Source of the DNA: Treponema sp. CETP13
Lineage (GTDB): Bacteria; Spirochaetota; Spirochaetia; Treponematales; Treponemataceae
Reading direction: 5' to 3'
Length of the DNA: 64,000 bases
Assembly: GCA_001885315.1 (NCBI GenBank)
Contig: MLPZ01000004.1
Coordinates: forward strand, 1 to 64,000
Shown here: positions 1-8,691 of the stretch, piece after piece
How the letters are laid out: the number at the start of each line of letters is the position of its first letter
Numbering within the stretch: the first letter of the stretch is position 1
Position numbers and translations under genes: made by a program
The notes under the pieces: generated by a model
Told to the model about the DNA's origin: nothing
What the model saw: only the letters and a program-made list of their open reading frames with translations
Database searches by the model: none

Positions 1-266
1 TCTTGTTTTAGAGATATTCCAGGACTAGATGAGCTAGTCATAGCTCTTATTCCGGTACTGGCTGCTCCGTAAACCATATTAATAGCAGCAAGTTCACTCT
101 CTGCTTGTATAAAAATTCTATTTTGTTCGGGCATGTATTTTGCCATCCATGCTATGAGTTCATTTTGTGGAGTTATAGGATAGCCAAAATAAGCTTGGCA
201 TCCGGCTCTAATAGCAGCTTCTGCAATAGCTTCATTTCCTTTCATTAGTATCCGTTTAGTATTCAT
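1..266 (-). CDS. vorB: 2-oxoacid:ferredoxin oxidoreductase alpha subunit (VorB-like), 5' part
   Basis: Only the N-terminal 88 or so residues are in the window; the gene runs off the left edge. The translation contains [40 protein letters not shown] and [13 protein letters not shown], the pyrimidine-binding N-terminus of the VorB/KorA family. These enzymes oxidatively decarboxylate branched 2-oxoacids (or 2-oxoglutarate) to acyl-CoA and reduce ferredoxin. The ATG at 266 overlaps the end of the ferredoxin-subunit gene by 11 bases and has a GGGAG ribosome site inside that gene, so the two are translationally coupled. An alternative ATG at 245 also fits the family start. Substrate choice between Vor and Kor cannot be decided from this fragment. 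Confidence 0.88.
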   Translation of the reverse strand, partial: MNTKRILMKGNEAIAEAAIRAGCQAYFGYPITPQNELIAWMAKYMPEQNRIFIQAESELAAINMVYGAASTGIRAMTSSSSPGISLKQ

Positions 267-504
267 TCTCTTCTCCCTCTATTTCAAATACTTCTATTGC
301 AAGATCTGGACACATTTGAAAACAAGATCCGCAGGCTATACATGATTTGCCGTTTTTTGTAGAGATTGTAGAATAGGTAGCTGGATATACTCCACCTGTA
401 TTTGTTTGTTTGCTAATAGTAATTACATTTTGTGGACAAGCATTAATACAAAGATAGCATCCTTTGCACATTTCAGAATCAATAGTAATTTTACCTTTTT
501 TCAT
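256..504 (-). CDS. vorD: 4Fe-4S ferredoxin subunit of 2-oxoacid oxidoreductase (VorD-like)
   Basis: This 82-residue protein has two cysteine clusters, [12 protein letters not shown] near the N-terminus and [12 protein letters not shown] near the C-terminus, which form a 2[4Fe-4S] ferredoxin fold. Lying directly upstream of and overlapping vorB, it is the delta subunit that carries electrons from the TPP site to free ferredoxin. A good AGGAG site lies about 7 nt before the ATG. It is the first gene of an operon that continues left out of the window and is divergent from fabH. Confidence 0.88.
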   Translation of the reverse strand: MKKGKITIDSEMCKGCYLCINACPQNVITISKQTNTGGVYPATYSTISTKNGKSCIACGSCFQMCPDLAIEVFEIEGEENEY

Positions 505-566
505 AAACGCTCCTGTAAAACTTTACAACAGATTAAAAGTTCTATTAAAAGTTTCTTGCTTGTATT

Positions 567-627
567 TTGACACATTATTAAAAAATGTCAAGATGACATA
601 TTGACAAAATCCGTAAAAATGTATTAT
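567..627 (+). promoter_or_regulatory. fabH promoter region with repeated TGACA half-sites
   Basis: A TTGACA box (601-606) is followed after 15 nt by TATTAT (622-627), a candidate promoter for fabH with a leader of about 50 nt. Just upstream are repeated TGACA/TGTCA half-sites: TTGACA at 567-572, TGTCA at 586-590 and TGACA at 594-598, the last two forming a palindrome TGTCA-AGA-TGACA. The region lies between divergent vorD and fabH and could bind a regulator of either. The regulator is unknown, and the 15-nt spacer is shorter than ideal. Confidence 0.4.
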
Positions 628-681
628 TTTTGTGAAAAGGCTGTTTGCCAAAATGGTTGCAGTACTAATAGGAGTGTTTAT

Positions 682-1695
682 ATGTCAATTCAAATTACTG
701 CTACGGGTAGGTATGTACCAAAAAAAATACTAACAAATGAAGATTTATCTAAAATTGTAGAAACATCAGATGAGTGGATCTTTTCACATACAGGAATAAA
801 AGAGCGTCATATTGTAAGTGAAGAAGAAGCAACAAGTGATTTAGCGTATAAAGCAGCTATGAGCGCGTTAGAAGTTATTAATCTAGATAATCCAAAAGCA
901 GCAGCCTTAAATATTGAATTAATAATTGTTGCTACAGCTTCTCCTGATTATCCAGGTTTCCCATCTGTTGCTTGTATGGTTCAAGATCGTATTGGTGCAA
1001 AAAACGCTGCAGCTTTTGATATATTAGCTGGTTGTACTGGTTTTATTTATGCACTTGATACGGCTTTTTGTATGATGAAAGCAGGGGGCAGAAAAAAAGC
1101 TCTAGTAATTGGTGCCGATGCACTTTCTCGTATTACTGACTGGACTGATAGAAATACCTGTGTTTTATTTGGTGATGGCTCAGGGGCTGCCATATTGGAA
1201 TATAGAGAAGATTCATTGCAAGAAAATAAAAAAAGAGGAATACATCGATCTATACTTGGAGCTGACGGATCTGGTGCCGAATATTTACAACTACGTCGTG
1301 GCGGAACTCGAAATCCGTTTAGAGCTGGAGAGATAGTAGAAAAGCCCACTCATATCGAGATGGCTGGACAGGAAGTATATCTTTTTGCGGTAAACGCTAT
1401 AACAAAGACAATAAAAAAACTGCTGGAAGATGAAGGTCTCACTATCAATCAAGTTGCTAAAATTGTTCCACATCAAGCTAACAAGCGCATTATTTCTGCT
1501 GCTGCAAAGCGGTTGAGTATTTCAGAGAATACTTTTTTTCTAAACATAGAAAAATATGCCAATACATCTGCAGCGTCTGTTGCCCTTGCTTTAGATGAAC
1601 TTGCAAAAGGCGGCTCTCTACAAAAAGGTGATATTATTATTACTGTTGGATTTGGAGCTGGGCTAACCTATGGAGCAAATTTAATAGTTTGGTAA
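682..1695 (+). CDS. fabH: 3-oxoacyl-ACP synthase III (FabH)
   Basis: FabH condenses acetyl-CoA with malonyl-ACP to start type II fatty-acid synthesis. The thiolase-fold catalytic triad is visible: Cys118 in the LAGCTGF motif, His264 in PHQANKRI and Asn294 in NTSAAS. The C-terminus GFGAGLTYGANLIVW is typical of the family. I place the start at the ATG at 682 (337 residues) because AGGAG lies 7-8 nt upstream and the protein then begins SIQITATGRYVP, as FabH should. The longer reading frame from 601 starts in the promoter. No other fab genes are adjacent. Confidence 0.93.
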   Translation: MSIQITATGRYVPKKILTNEDLSKIVETSDEWIFSHTGIKERHIVSEEEATSDLAYKAAMSALEVINLDNPKAAALNIELIIVATASPDYPGFPSVACMVQDRIGAKNAAAFDILAGCTGFIYALDTAFCMMKAGGRKKALVIGADALSRITDWTDRNTCVLFGDGSGAAILEYREDSLQENKKRGIHRSILGADGSGAEYLQLRRGGTRNPFRAGEIVEKPTHIEMAGQEVYLFAVNAITKTIKKLLEDEGLTINQVAKIVPHQANKRIISAAAKRLSISENTFFLNIEKYANTSAASVALALDELAKGGSLQKGDIIITVGFGAGLTYGANLIVW

Positions 1696-1704
1696 AATAG
1701 TGCA

Positions 1705-1730
1705 AGAGGGGAGAAAAAGTGATCTCCTCT
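1705..1730 (+). terminator. Weak intrinsic terminator after fabH
   Basis: An imperfect hairpin (AGAGGGGAGA pairing with TCTCCTCT) is followed by an A/T-rich tract rather than a clean run of T. It sits 10 nt after the fabH stop. Confidence 0.4.
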
Positions 1731-1755
1731 AAATTTATTAAAAAAAATATTTTTC

Positions 1756-1801
1756 TTGACACAATTACTGCAAAACAGTATGTTAGTTATAAGTTACTAA
1801 C
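1756..1801 (+). promoter_or_regulatory. tetR promoter with overlapping operator palindrome
   Basis: TTGACA (1756-1761), a 17-nt spacer and TATGTT (1779-1784) form a good sigma-70 promoter. A 20-bp palindrome with arms GTTAGT and ACTAAC (1782-1801) covers the -10 box and the expected start point. An almost identical palindrome lies upstream of the exporter gene at 2421-2440. This is the classic arrangement for an autorepressed TetR gene. A smaller inverted repeat TACTG-CAAAA-CAGTA fills the -35/-10 spacer (1766-1780). Confidence 0.8.
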
Positions 1802-1813
1802 GTAAAGGTTTTT

Positions 1814-2395
1814 ATGGAATTAACAAAACGACAAAATGAAATTATTAATGCCTCTATAGATTTAATTGCTACTAATGGTATCCAAAATTTCACTATGAAG
1901 GCACTTTCGAAAGGTATAGGCATAAGTGAGCCTGCAATTTATAGGCATTTTGATAATAAATTGGCCATTTTACTGACAATTTTACAGACTATAGACGATG
2001 ATATGCAAAGTTTTGAGACAAAATATAATATTTCAGAAAATGGAACACTAGACGATGTAAATAAAATGCTACAGTTTCAAATGGAATGTTTTGTAAAAAA
2101 GCCATCATTAGCAGCTATTCTTTTTTCGGAAGAGATTTTTCAAAATGATTTGCAGCTTTCTAAAAAAGTTGTATCTATTATGAATAATAGGTCTATGCTT
2201 ATTGAAAAGGTAATTATACGAGAGCAAGAAGAAAAAATTGTGCGAAGTGATATTGATGCAAAAGTGCTCACAAATATTATTATGGGAACGGTGCGTTTAG
2301 TCGTTAATAAGTGGAAACTTGCAGGATCAAAAACAGATTTATGTGCTATCTATTTGTCTCACTGGGAGGCAGTAAGTCTTTTATTAAAAGTATAA
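1814..2395 (+). CDS. TetR/AcrR-family transcriptional regulator
   Basis: The 193-residue protein has an N-terminal TetR helix-turn-helix (about residues 5-52; NFTMKALSKGIGISEPAIYRHFDNK is cut by the recognition helix AIYRHF). A divergent all-helical ligand-binding domain follows. It is transcribed with and just before an RND exporter operon. Matching palindromes overlap its own promoter and precede the exporter, so it probably represses both and is released by a substrate of the exporter. The ligand cannot be predicted. Confidence 0.9.
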   Translation: MELTKRQNEIINASIDLIATNGIQNFTMKALSKGIGISEPAIYRHFDNKLAILLTILQTIDDDMQSFETKYNISENGTLDDVNKMLQFQMECFVKKPSLAAILFSEEIFQNDLQLSKKVVSIMNNRSMLIEKVIIREQEEKIVRSDIDAKVLTNIIMGTVRLVVNKWKLAGSKTDLCAIYLSHWEAVSLLLKV

Positions 2396-2420
2396 AAAAG
2401 TTTTTTATTTATCCAAATAA

Positions 2421-2440
2421 GTTAGTAATTGATAACTAAC
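2421..2440 (+). promoter_or_regulatory. Second TetR operator palindrome, before the exporter gene
   Basis: This is a 20-bp palindrome with arms GTTAGT and ACTAAC, with the inner A/T bases also conserved against 1782-1801. It lies 21 nt before the exporter ATG and 26 nt after the tetR stop. Binding here would block initiation or elongation into the exporter operon independently of the upstream site. Confidence 0.8.
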
Positions 2441-2461
2441 AATTAAAAATAAGGAGATTTA

Positions 2462-4768
2462 ATGGAAAAATTATTACATGTTCTACTTAAACGGCCACTG
2501 ATTACTATTTTGGTTGTTTTAGCAATTTCGGTTGGTTTTTTGTTTGCCGTAAAAGAAAACACTAGAATCGAAACAAATCTTGATAAGTACATGCCAGAGT
2601 CAAATCCTGCGTTTGTATACAGTAATCAAGCTGAAGATTGGTTTAATATTCGTGATGGTATTGTTATTGCAATAGAAAACAAAGATGGTATTTATAACTC
2701 AGCTACTTTGTCAAAAATTAAAAATCTTACCAAAGATTTACAAAATTTAGATGAAATAGAAAAAGGTGATGTGACATCTCTCTACACTGCAGATAATATT
2801 ACCGGTTCTGAATATGGATTAGAAGTTAATCCTTTTTATACAAAGGTTCCGCAAACTGCACAAGAAATAGAAGAGCTAAAATCGGCTGTTCGTGCAAACG
2901 ATATGATTTCTGGTCGAGTTATTTCTAAAGACGAAAAAGTAGCCTTAATAATGGTAGAGATAGGGGATGACGTTTTTAGTAGTGAGCTGTATCAAAAAAT
3001 AAATGAGCTTGCTGATTCTTATACAGGAGATGAAACCCTTTATGTTGCTGGACGTCCTATTGTAGAAGGTACTTTAGCACAATTAGCTCCGGCTGATATG
3101 GCTAAAATGGTTCCGATAGTAATTATTGTTATTATTGTAATTTTGTATCTTCTTATGAATAGTGTTAGGGCGACTTTTATGACAATGATGGTTGTTCTTT
3201 TTAGTGTGTTGTGGACGTTTGGATTGATGGCAGCGCTAGATATTCCAATTTATGCAGTTTCAACTATGATTCCAGTTATGTTAATTGCTATTGGTGTTGC
3301 TGATGGTATACATATGGTTAATTATCTACGCCACTATAAACAGGAACATCCTGGCGTTCAAGATGATATTGCATTAAAAGATATGCTTCATAGCATGCAC
3401 AATCCTGTTATTATGACTTCTGTAACAACAGCGGTTGGATTTATTTCACTCCTTACGTCACAAGTGTATCCTATAAAATATTTTGGTATTTTTACTGCAT
3501 TTGGTGTAATGATGGCAATGTATTTTTCACTTATTTTATTGCCTGCAGGATTAAAAGTGATGGGACTTCCTGCCTGGAAAAAAACTAAAAAATCCAAGAG
3601 GCATCTGTCTAATATATCTAAACCATATTCACAATTTCTTATACGACATACACATAGTTTTTATTTTGTAACCGTAATAATTTTAGGACTTTCTGTATGG
3701 GGTGTCACTAGAGTATGGGTAGATTCAAGTTTCTTATCTCAATTTGATAAAAAAACAGAAATAGTTACAGCTGATACGTTTATTAACCAAAATTTTGGCG
3801 GAACGTCAATGGTAAACGTTATTTTTGAATCTCCAGAAGTAGATACGTTTAAAAATCCAGAGGTTTTGCAGCTTATTGAATCAATGCAAACTGATGTAGA
3901 AGAATCACTAGACAATGTTGGTAGCTCTTTTGCACTTACTGATTATATAAAACGCATGAATATGGTTATGAATGCAGATGATCCCTCTTTTAATTGTATT
4001 CCGCAGAGTCGTGATTTAATTGCTCAATATTTATTATTGTATGAAATGTCAGGCGATCCAGATAATCTTTTAAAAGTGATTGATTATAATTACCAAAAGG
4101 CTAATTTAACTTTTCAATTAAAAGATGATACTTCTCAAACAATAACTTCTGCAATAGATCTTATACAGCAATATGAACCTGAGTTTGAAAAATTACATAT
4201 CAGTATTAATTATGCAGGGTCTGGATATAGAGGCCTTGTTTTCTCTAATCTTATACTAGAAGGTCAAATTTTAAGCGTCATTTTGTCGCTACTAATTGTC
4301 ATAATCTTGCTTTCTTTTATGTTTCATAGCTTGCGTATAGGAGTTATAGCATCTTGTCCAATTATTATTACCGCTTTTATTAGTTTTGGTATTATGGGGC
4401 TCTTAAATATTCCTCTAAGTACAACAACGGCTTTGCTTTCGAGTATTGCAATAGGAATTGGTATTGATTATGCAGTTCATTTTATAGAAACATATAAAAT
4501 TTCTTCGTCAAAAAATAAAACAAGAGAGCTTGCACTAGAAATAACAATGAGTTATTCGGGAAAGGCTATTTTATACAATGCAGTTGTTGTAATAGCAGGA
4601 TTCTTAGTATTGCTGTTTTCGGCATTCCCACTAAATAGAACGTTAGGAGCATTAGTCTCTCTTAATATGTTTACCAGTTTTGTGGGAACGGTAACAATTA
4701 TGGCAGTTCTTTTATATCAATCAAAAATTTATTTTAAGAAGCAAAATAAGGAGTTAGATAATGAATAA
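2462..4768 (+). CDS. RND/MMPL-family exporter
   Basis: The 768-residue inner-membrane protein has two repeated halves, each with one N-terminal transmembrane helix, a periplasmic domain and a five-helix sterol-sensing-type bundle. The first bundle lies about residues 210-370 (IAIGVADGIHMVNYLRHY) and the second about 595-755 (IAIGIGIDYAVHFIETY). The paired GVADG/GIDYA motifs are typical of the HAE-3/MMPL branch, which moves hydrophobic molecules or lipids with the proton gradient. AAGGAG precedes the ATG. It overlaps the LolA-like gene by 8 nt and is under the TetR operator pair. Confidence 0.9.
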   Translation: MEKLLHVLLKRPLITILVVLAISVGFLFAVKENTRIETNLDKYMPESNPAFVYSNQAEDWFNIRDGIVIAIENKDGIYNSATLSKIKNLTKDLQNLDEIEKGDVTSLYTADNITGSEYGLEVNPFYTKVPQTAQEIEELKSAVRANDMISGRVISKDEKVALIMVEIGDDVFSSELYQKINELADSYTGDETLYVAGRPIVEGTLAQLAPADMAKMVPIVIIVIIVILYLLMNSVRATFMTMMVVLFSVLWTFGLMAALDIPIYAVSTMIPVMLIAIGVADGIHMVNYLRHYKQEHPGVQDDIALKDMLHSMHNPVIMTSVTTAVGFISLLTSQVYPIKYFGIFTAFGVMMAMYFSLILLPAGLKVMGLPAWKKTKKSKRHLSNISKPYSQFLIRHTHSFYFVTVIILGLSVWGVTRVWVDSSFLSQFDKKTEIVTADTFINQNFGGTSMVNVIFESPEVDTFKNPEVLQLIESMQTDVEESLDNVGSSFALTDYIKRMNMVMNADDPSFNCIPQSRDLIAQYLLLYEMSGDPDNLLKVIDYNYQKANLTFQLKDDTSQTITSAIDLIQQYEPEFEKLHISINYAGSGYRGLVFSNLILEGQILSVILSLLIVIILLSFMFHSLRIGVIASCPIIITAFISFGIMGLLNIPLSTTTALLSSIAIGIGIDYAVHFIETYKISSSKNKTRELALEITMSYSGKAILYNAVVVIAGFLVLLFSAFPLNRTLGALVSLNMFTSFVGTVTIMAVLLYQSKIYFKKQNKELDNE

Positions 4769-5549
4769 GAAATGTGTAGCAATAATTTTTGCTGTGACTA
4801 TGGCGTGTGTTGGTTTGTGGGCTCAGAATTCTGAGGAGAATCTTACCGGCAAGCAGATAATGGAAAATGTGTATAACCGAAAAGTGCCAGATGATTTACA
4901 AGGAAATCTAAAAATGATTTTAGAAAATGAGAGAGGAGATCAGCGAGTTAGAGAGATAAATCAATGTATAAAAAGCTCGGGTAAAGATGAAAAAAAGATT
5001 ATGTTTTTTACCGCTCCTGCAGATGTACGCGACACCTCTTTTATGAGCTGGAGTTATGATGATACATCTAAAGATGATTCTCAATGGATATATTTACCTG
5101 CTCTAAAAAAAATAAAACGAATATCTAGTAGTAATAGCAATGATTATTTTATGGGATCAGATTTTACATACGATGATTTAGGAACTAGAAATCCAGAGGA
5201 AGATACTCATACTTTATTACGAAAAGAAACGATCGATGAAAAAGAATGTTACGTTATCGAAAGTATTCCACTCGATAAAGACACAATGTATTCGAAAACA
5301 ATTACTTGGGTTTTACCTAGTAGTTGGCTTGGTGTAAAAAAAGAGTTTTACGATGAAGATGGAGAGTTGCTTAAAACGCTTGAAATACAAAAAGTCGAAG
5401 AAATTAAAGGTTATAGTGTCATTGCAAGTTCTTTAATGACTAATGTTCAAAAGAATCATACTACGCAAATGCAACTATCAAATTTACAGGTTAATACAGG
5501 CATAAAAGATACAATCTTTAGCGAACGAATAATGATGAGGGGGATGTAA
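4761..5549 (+). CDS. LolA-like outer-membrane lipoprotein-sorting family protein
   Basis: The 262-residue exported protein has a signal peptide ending near LWAQNSE. The body matches the LolA-like family often encoded with MMPL exporters: GKQIMENVYNR, a central MSWSYDDTSKDDSQWIYLPALKKIKRISSSNSNDYFMGSDFTYDD segment (cut here by its key residues WIYLP, SDFTYDD) and a half-barrel strand pattern. It probably binds or carries the hydrophobic substrate in the periplasm between the RND pump and the outer membrane. Its start overlaps the RND stop by 8 nt, and its stop overlaps the next ATG as TAATG, so the three genes are coupled. Confidence 0.8.
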   Translation: MNKKCVAIIFAVTMACVGLWAQNSEENLTGKQIMENVYNRKVPDDLQGNLKMILENERGDQRVREINQCIKSSGKDEKKIMFFTAPADVRDTSFMSWSYDDTSKDDSQWIYLPALKKIKRISSSNSNDYFMGSDFTYDDLGTRNPEEDTHTLLRKETIDEKECYVIESIPLDKDTMYSKTITWVLPSSWLGVKKEFYDEDGELLKTLEIQKVEEIKGYSVIASSLMTNVQKNHTTQMQLSNLQVNTGIKDTIFSERIMMRGM

Positions 5550-6721
5550 TGAAACTAAAAAAGTGGTTTTGTGCAGTGCTTTCTCTTATGGGCGTAACTG
5601 TTTTTGCTTCAGATTTAGATTTTAGTGGCTATGTGCGAAATTATACCGGTGTCTTTTTAAGCGAAGATCCAGATTTTTCTATTTTGCAAAACTCATTCGA
5701 TTTAAGCATGGAATATTCGGCAAGTAATGTAGCTTTTTTAGCAAATCCGTATGTAAATATAGATGAAGAGGTTGTATCGGACCTCGACTTTAGAGAATTG
5801 TACGTAGATTTATTTTTTACAAATTTTGACTTTAGAGTTGGTAAACAACAAGTTATTTGGGGTAAATCAGATGGGGTTTTTATTACTGATGTGGTTTCGC
5901 CTAAAAACTTACAAGAGTTTTTACTTCCAGATTTTACCGAAATACGCATTGGCGTAAACGCTGCAAAGATAGATTATTATATTGGCTCAAGTACAATAGA
6001 AGTTATTTGGGTACCGGAGTTTGTTTCTAATATAATGCCGGAAAGTGATTCTATTTGGAATACAAGTGGAATTGATTTTTCTGATAGTTATGATGATATA
6101 GATACTAATTTAGCCAATGGTGAGTATTTCGTGCGCTATTCGATGATGACTTCTCTTTGTGATTTTGAACTTGTCGGGGCCTATATGTGGGATGATGAGC
6201 CTGTAATAACCTCTTTTGGGCCAACTATGACTTTTGAACATGAAAGATTAACAATGGGAGGAGGAAGTGCAAGTGCATCACTTGGCAATTTTGTACTACG
6301 AGCTGAAGGGGCCTATTATAATGGCAAAGATTTTTATGAAGATGATTATAGTCTGCATACTTCGGATTATGTGCATTATGCAGTAGGACTCGATACAAAA
6401 ATTGCAGGCTTTTCTCTAAGTAGTCAGTTTATACAAAAAATCATTTTAGACTATGAAGATTCTTTGCAAGATGATCAGTTTACTAATACAGCGACATTTT
6501 CAATTAATAAAAGTTTTTTGCGAGATACACTAACAGCAAAGATTTTCTCATACGTTGAATTTGGAGATACAAATGCTCTTATTAGACCAAGCGTATCGTA
6601 TGATTTGGGGTCTGGAGTTGTTGCAATTTTAGGTGCTAATATTTTTCTCGGAGATTCTGGCACCTATGGACAATTTGATGACAACGATATGGGGTATGTT
6701 AAAGTAACATATAACTTTTAA
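5549..6721 (+). CDS. Outer-membrane beta-barrel protein of the exporter operon (DUF1302-like)
   Basis: The 390-residue protein has a signal peptide ending VTVFASDLDF, then alternating strand patterns throughout (FRVGKQQVIWGKSDGVFITDVVSPKN, cut here at RVGKQQVIWGKSDG) and a C-terminal aromatic strand GYVKVTYNF. The RVGKQxxxWG...DVxSP signature resembles DUF1302/alginate-export-like barrels found with RND plus LolA-like genes. It is the third and last gene of the coupled operon. It probably forms the outer-membrane exit or acceptor. The exact family is inferred from motifs and context. Confidence 0.7.
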   Translation: MKLKKWFCAVLSLMGVTVFASDLDFSGYVRNYTGVFLSEDPDFSILQNSFDLSMEYSASNVAFLANPYVNIDEEVVSDLDFRELYVDLFFTNFDFRVGKQQVIWGKSDGVFITDVVSPKNLQEFLLPDFTEIRIGVNAAKIDYYIGSSTIEVIWVPEFVSNIMPESDSIWNTSGIDFSDSYDDIDTNLANGEYFVRYSMMTSLCDFELVGAYMWDDEPVITSFGPTMTFEHERLTMGGGSASASLGNFVLRAEGAYYNGKDFYEDDYSLHTSDYVHYAVGLDTKIAGFSLSSQFIQKIILDYEDSLQDDQFTNTATFSINKSFLRDTLTAKIFSYVEFGDTNALIRPSVSYDLGSGVVAILGANIFLGDSGTYGQFDDNDMGYVKVTYNF

Positions 6722-7881
6722 TTACTTGCAATTGTAGTATCTATTTCATCAAAGGATATTACACAATTGCGACTTTTTTGCTTACCAAAATATAATGCTA
6801 GGTCGGCTCTCTTTATTATTTTATCAATTGTATCTGCCGGCTTAGCAACCGCCACTCCTAAAGTTAATGTTACTGATATTGTTTTATTATCACTAAATTT
6901 ATACTGGTGAGCTTCAACTCTTTTTCTTATACGTTCAGCTAAAAGGATTGCTTGCTCTTTGTTAGTTGCTGGTAATAAAATAAGAAATTCTTCACCTCCC
7001 CAGCGAGCAACGCAATCAGATGTTCTAGTTGATTTACTTATATCTTGTGTAACTGATGTTAATACTGAGTCTCCACAATCATGGCCATATAAATCATTTA
7101 TATCTTTAAATAAATCGATATCAGCGCTAATCAATGAAAATTCTGAATTTGTTTTTAAATAAAGATCATATACTTGCTTAATTTTTTTGTTAAAATACCG
7201 CCTATTATACAGACCTGTTAGACTATCCGTCATTGAAATCTGTTGTAATTCGTCAAGTCGTTTAGTTGCCGATATAGATTTTGCAATCAAATAATAACTA
7301 AAAAATAGTAATAGTGTGGTTAGTATTATGGCAACAAAAGTAGACAAAAGATAGTTTTCTAAAAATGCATAACTAGTGAGCAATAGAAAAGAAATAATAG
7401 GAAATAATGTGAAAATAGAATTATGATGGTTTAAAATTTTAATAATTTCTTTAAGTGATGGCGTTATATATCGCTTTATTAATGGTAGGGCTGTCAGTTC
7501 CAACATTAATCCAATAAAAATAAAAATTTGTGGAATGGGGGAAGATATAAAATGGTCTACATACGTAAATATAAGGTATACAAGTTGAGTTATAGAAAAA
7601 ATCATATAGAAAACAAAAATCTTCGCCCAATAGGTTTCTTTAAATAGTAAAATAGTTGGAATAAGATATAAGGTTCCAACAGCATAACTGATTAATAAGC
7701 GATTAAAATTATAAGAATATAGCAATATATGTAATACAGATACTAAAATCCAAGTAAGTATAAATGCTTGAAATAAATGAGTACGTTCTGATTCTAAAAA
7801 AACATACAATAATATGATGCATTCAATCAAGAAAATACTTCTATTTAAAAAAAACATATTCAGTATTAAATCCACTAGCAT
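6718..7881 (-). CDS. Membrane-bound diguanylate cyclase (GGDEF)
   Basis: The 387-residue protein has about eight hydrophobic segments in residues 1-210, then a GGDEF domain (about 220-380). The active site is RWGGEEF, and an upstream RTSD five residues before it is the RxxD allosteric inhibition site. It should make cyclic di-GMP in response to an unknown membrane signal and be feedback-inhibited. AGGA lies close before the ATG. Its stop overlaps the stop of the convergent barrel gene by 4 nt, leaving no room for a terminator between them. Confidence 0.9.
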   Translation of the reverse strand: MLVDLILNMFFLNRSIFLIECIILLYVFLESERTHLFQAFILTWILVSVLHILLYSYNFNRLLISYAVGTLYLIPTILLFKETYWAKIFVFYMIFSITQLVYLIFTYVDHFISSPIPQIFIFIGLMLELTALPLIKRYITPSLKEIIKILNHHNSIFTLFPIISFLLLTSYAFLENYLLSTFVAIILTTLLLFFSYYLIAKSISATKRLDELQQISMTDSLTGLYNRRYFNKKIKQVYDLYLKTNSEFSLISADIDLFKDINDLYGHDCGDSVLTSVTQDISKSTRTSDCVARWGGEEFLILLPATNKEQAILLAERIRKRVEAHQYKFSDNKTISVTLTLGVAVAKPADTIDKIIKRADLALYFGKQKSRNCVISFDEIDTTIASN

Positions 7882-8032
7882 TTTCCTGTAGAATAAAAAT
7901 CAAATAACACAAAATACTAGCATTTTTTCTATACAATTATAAGCCTCTTAGCTATTAATTTCCTGTTAAAAAAAGTTTTTCTACTTCTTATCACATAAAA
8001 TAAGAAGTATTATTGTATATTAAGAACATAAT

Positions 8033-8434
8033 TTAATTATTTAAGGCATCATATTTTTTATAAATAATTGTTTCCTCTCGTCTTATTCTTTGTGTCACTG
8101 TTGCATAAAGAGTTCCAAAATCTTTAGCAAATTCAATTCCAGAGCCTCCAGTGGAATATTTATCAAAGAAATCTAAGACTTTTTTTGATATTTTATCCAT
8201 ATCATTTGCAAAAATATCTAAGTTTTCTTTAAGATTACGATCTTTTTCTGCGGCTTTATACAGAACAGGGTAAAATTTGGCGTCTTCTTTTTCTAAATGT
8301 GAAAGAAAGATTTTTTTTGCAGCACGAAATGTATTTTGGCCTTCTTCGGAGGAAAAACCAAGTTCTTTGGTTTTTTTTAGTGTTTCAATAATTGTAATGT
8401 GTTCTTGTTTTAATTCTTCAACGAGTATAGACAT
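8033..8434 (-). CDS. Hemerythrin-like (HHE) domain protein
   Basis: The 133-residue cytoplasmic four-helix protein carries EHITIIETLKK (first His), FLSHLEKEDAKFYPVLYKAAE (cut at SHLEKEDAKFYPVL) and a C-terminal helix RRIREE-like TQRIRREETIIYKKYD. Such domains bind a di-iron centre and sense or carry O2 or NO. The last helix has Glu where an HHE protein usually has the final His-x-x-x-Glu motif, so metal binding may be altered. It is probably a single gene, perhaps for oxygen or NO stress in an anaerobe. Confidence 0.8.
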   Translation of the reverse strand: MSILVEELKQEHITIIETLKKTKELGFSSEEGQNTFRAAKKIFLSHLEKEDAKFYPVLYKAAEKDRNLKENLDIFANDMDKISKKVLDFFDKYSTGGSGIEFAKDFGTLYATVTQRIRREETIIYKKYDALNN

Positions 8435-8587
8435 ATTTTCTCTATTATAATTTGTTATGTATTTACTATTCGATTTAATACTTTACAAATATACGTTTAT
8501 TTACTGAATAAAAGCAATAGAAAAATATAAAAAAATGACAGCAAAAAAAATCCTCTAGTACCATGGTAAAATGCTTTAGTAAAAACA

Positions 8588-8671
8588 AATGCAACTGTAA
8601 GCTATACAGCGGCTACTACCTGTAGCGTAAATGAGTGGACTATTGTAGTATTAAAAGAGATTACTCAATAA
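8588..8671 (+). pseudogene. Remnant of a GH13 (debranching/pullulanase-type) enzyme C-terminus
   Basis: A 27-codon open stretch encodes NATVSYTAATTCSVNEWTIVVLK and ends EITQ-stop. It closely matches the last residues of the GH13 fragment at 17206-17757 (NADATTSYTTASTCSVNTWSIVVLK...). Nothing upstream in 8435-8587 continues it, so only the extreme tail survives. The hydF promoter (TATAAT at 8675-8680) begins right after its stop codon. The rest of this intergenic gap shows no gene. Confidence 0.75.
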
Positions 8672-8691
8672 TAGTATAATAGGATATTAAT

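Noticed and set aside
2462..4768. AcrB-type multidrug pump
   Set aside because: At 768 residues and without membrane-fusion protein or TolC partner, it fits the MMPL/HAE-3 branch rather than the 1040-residue AcrB branch.
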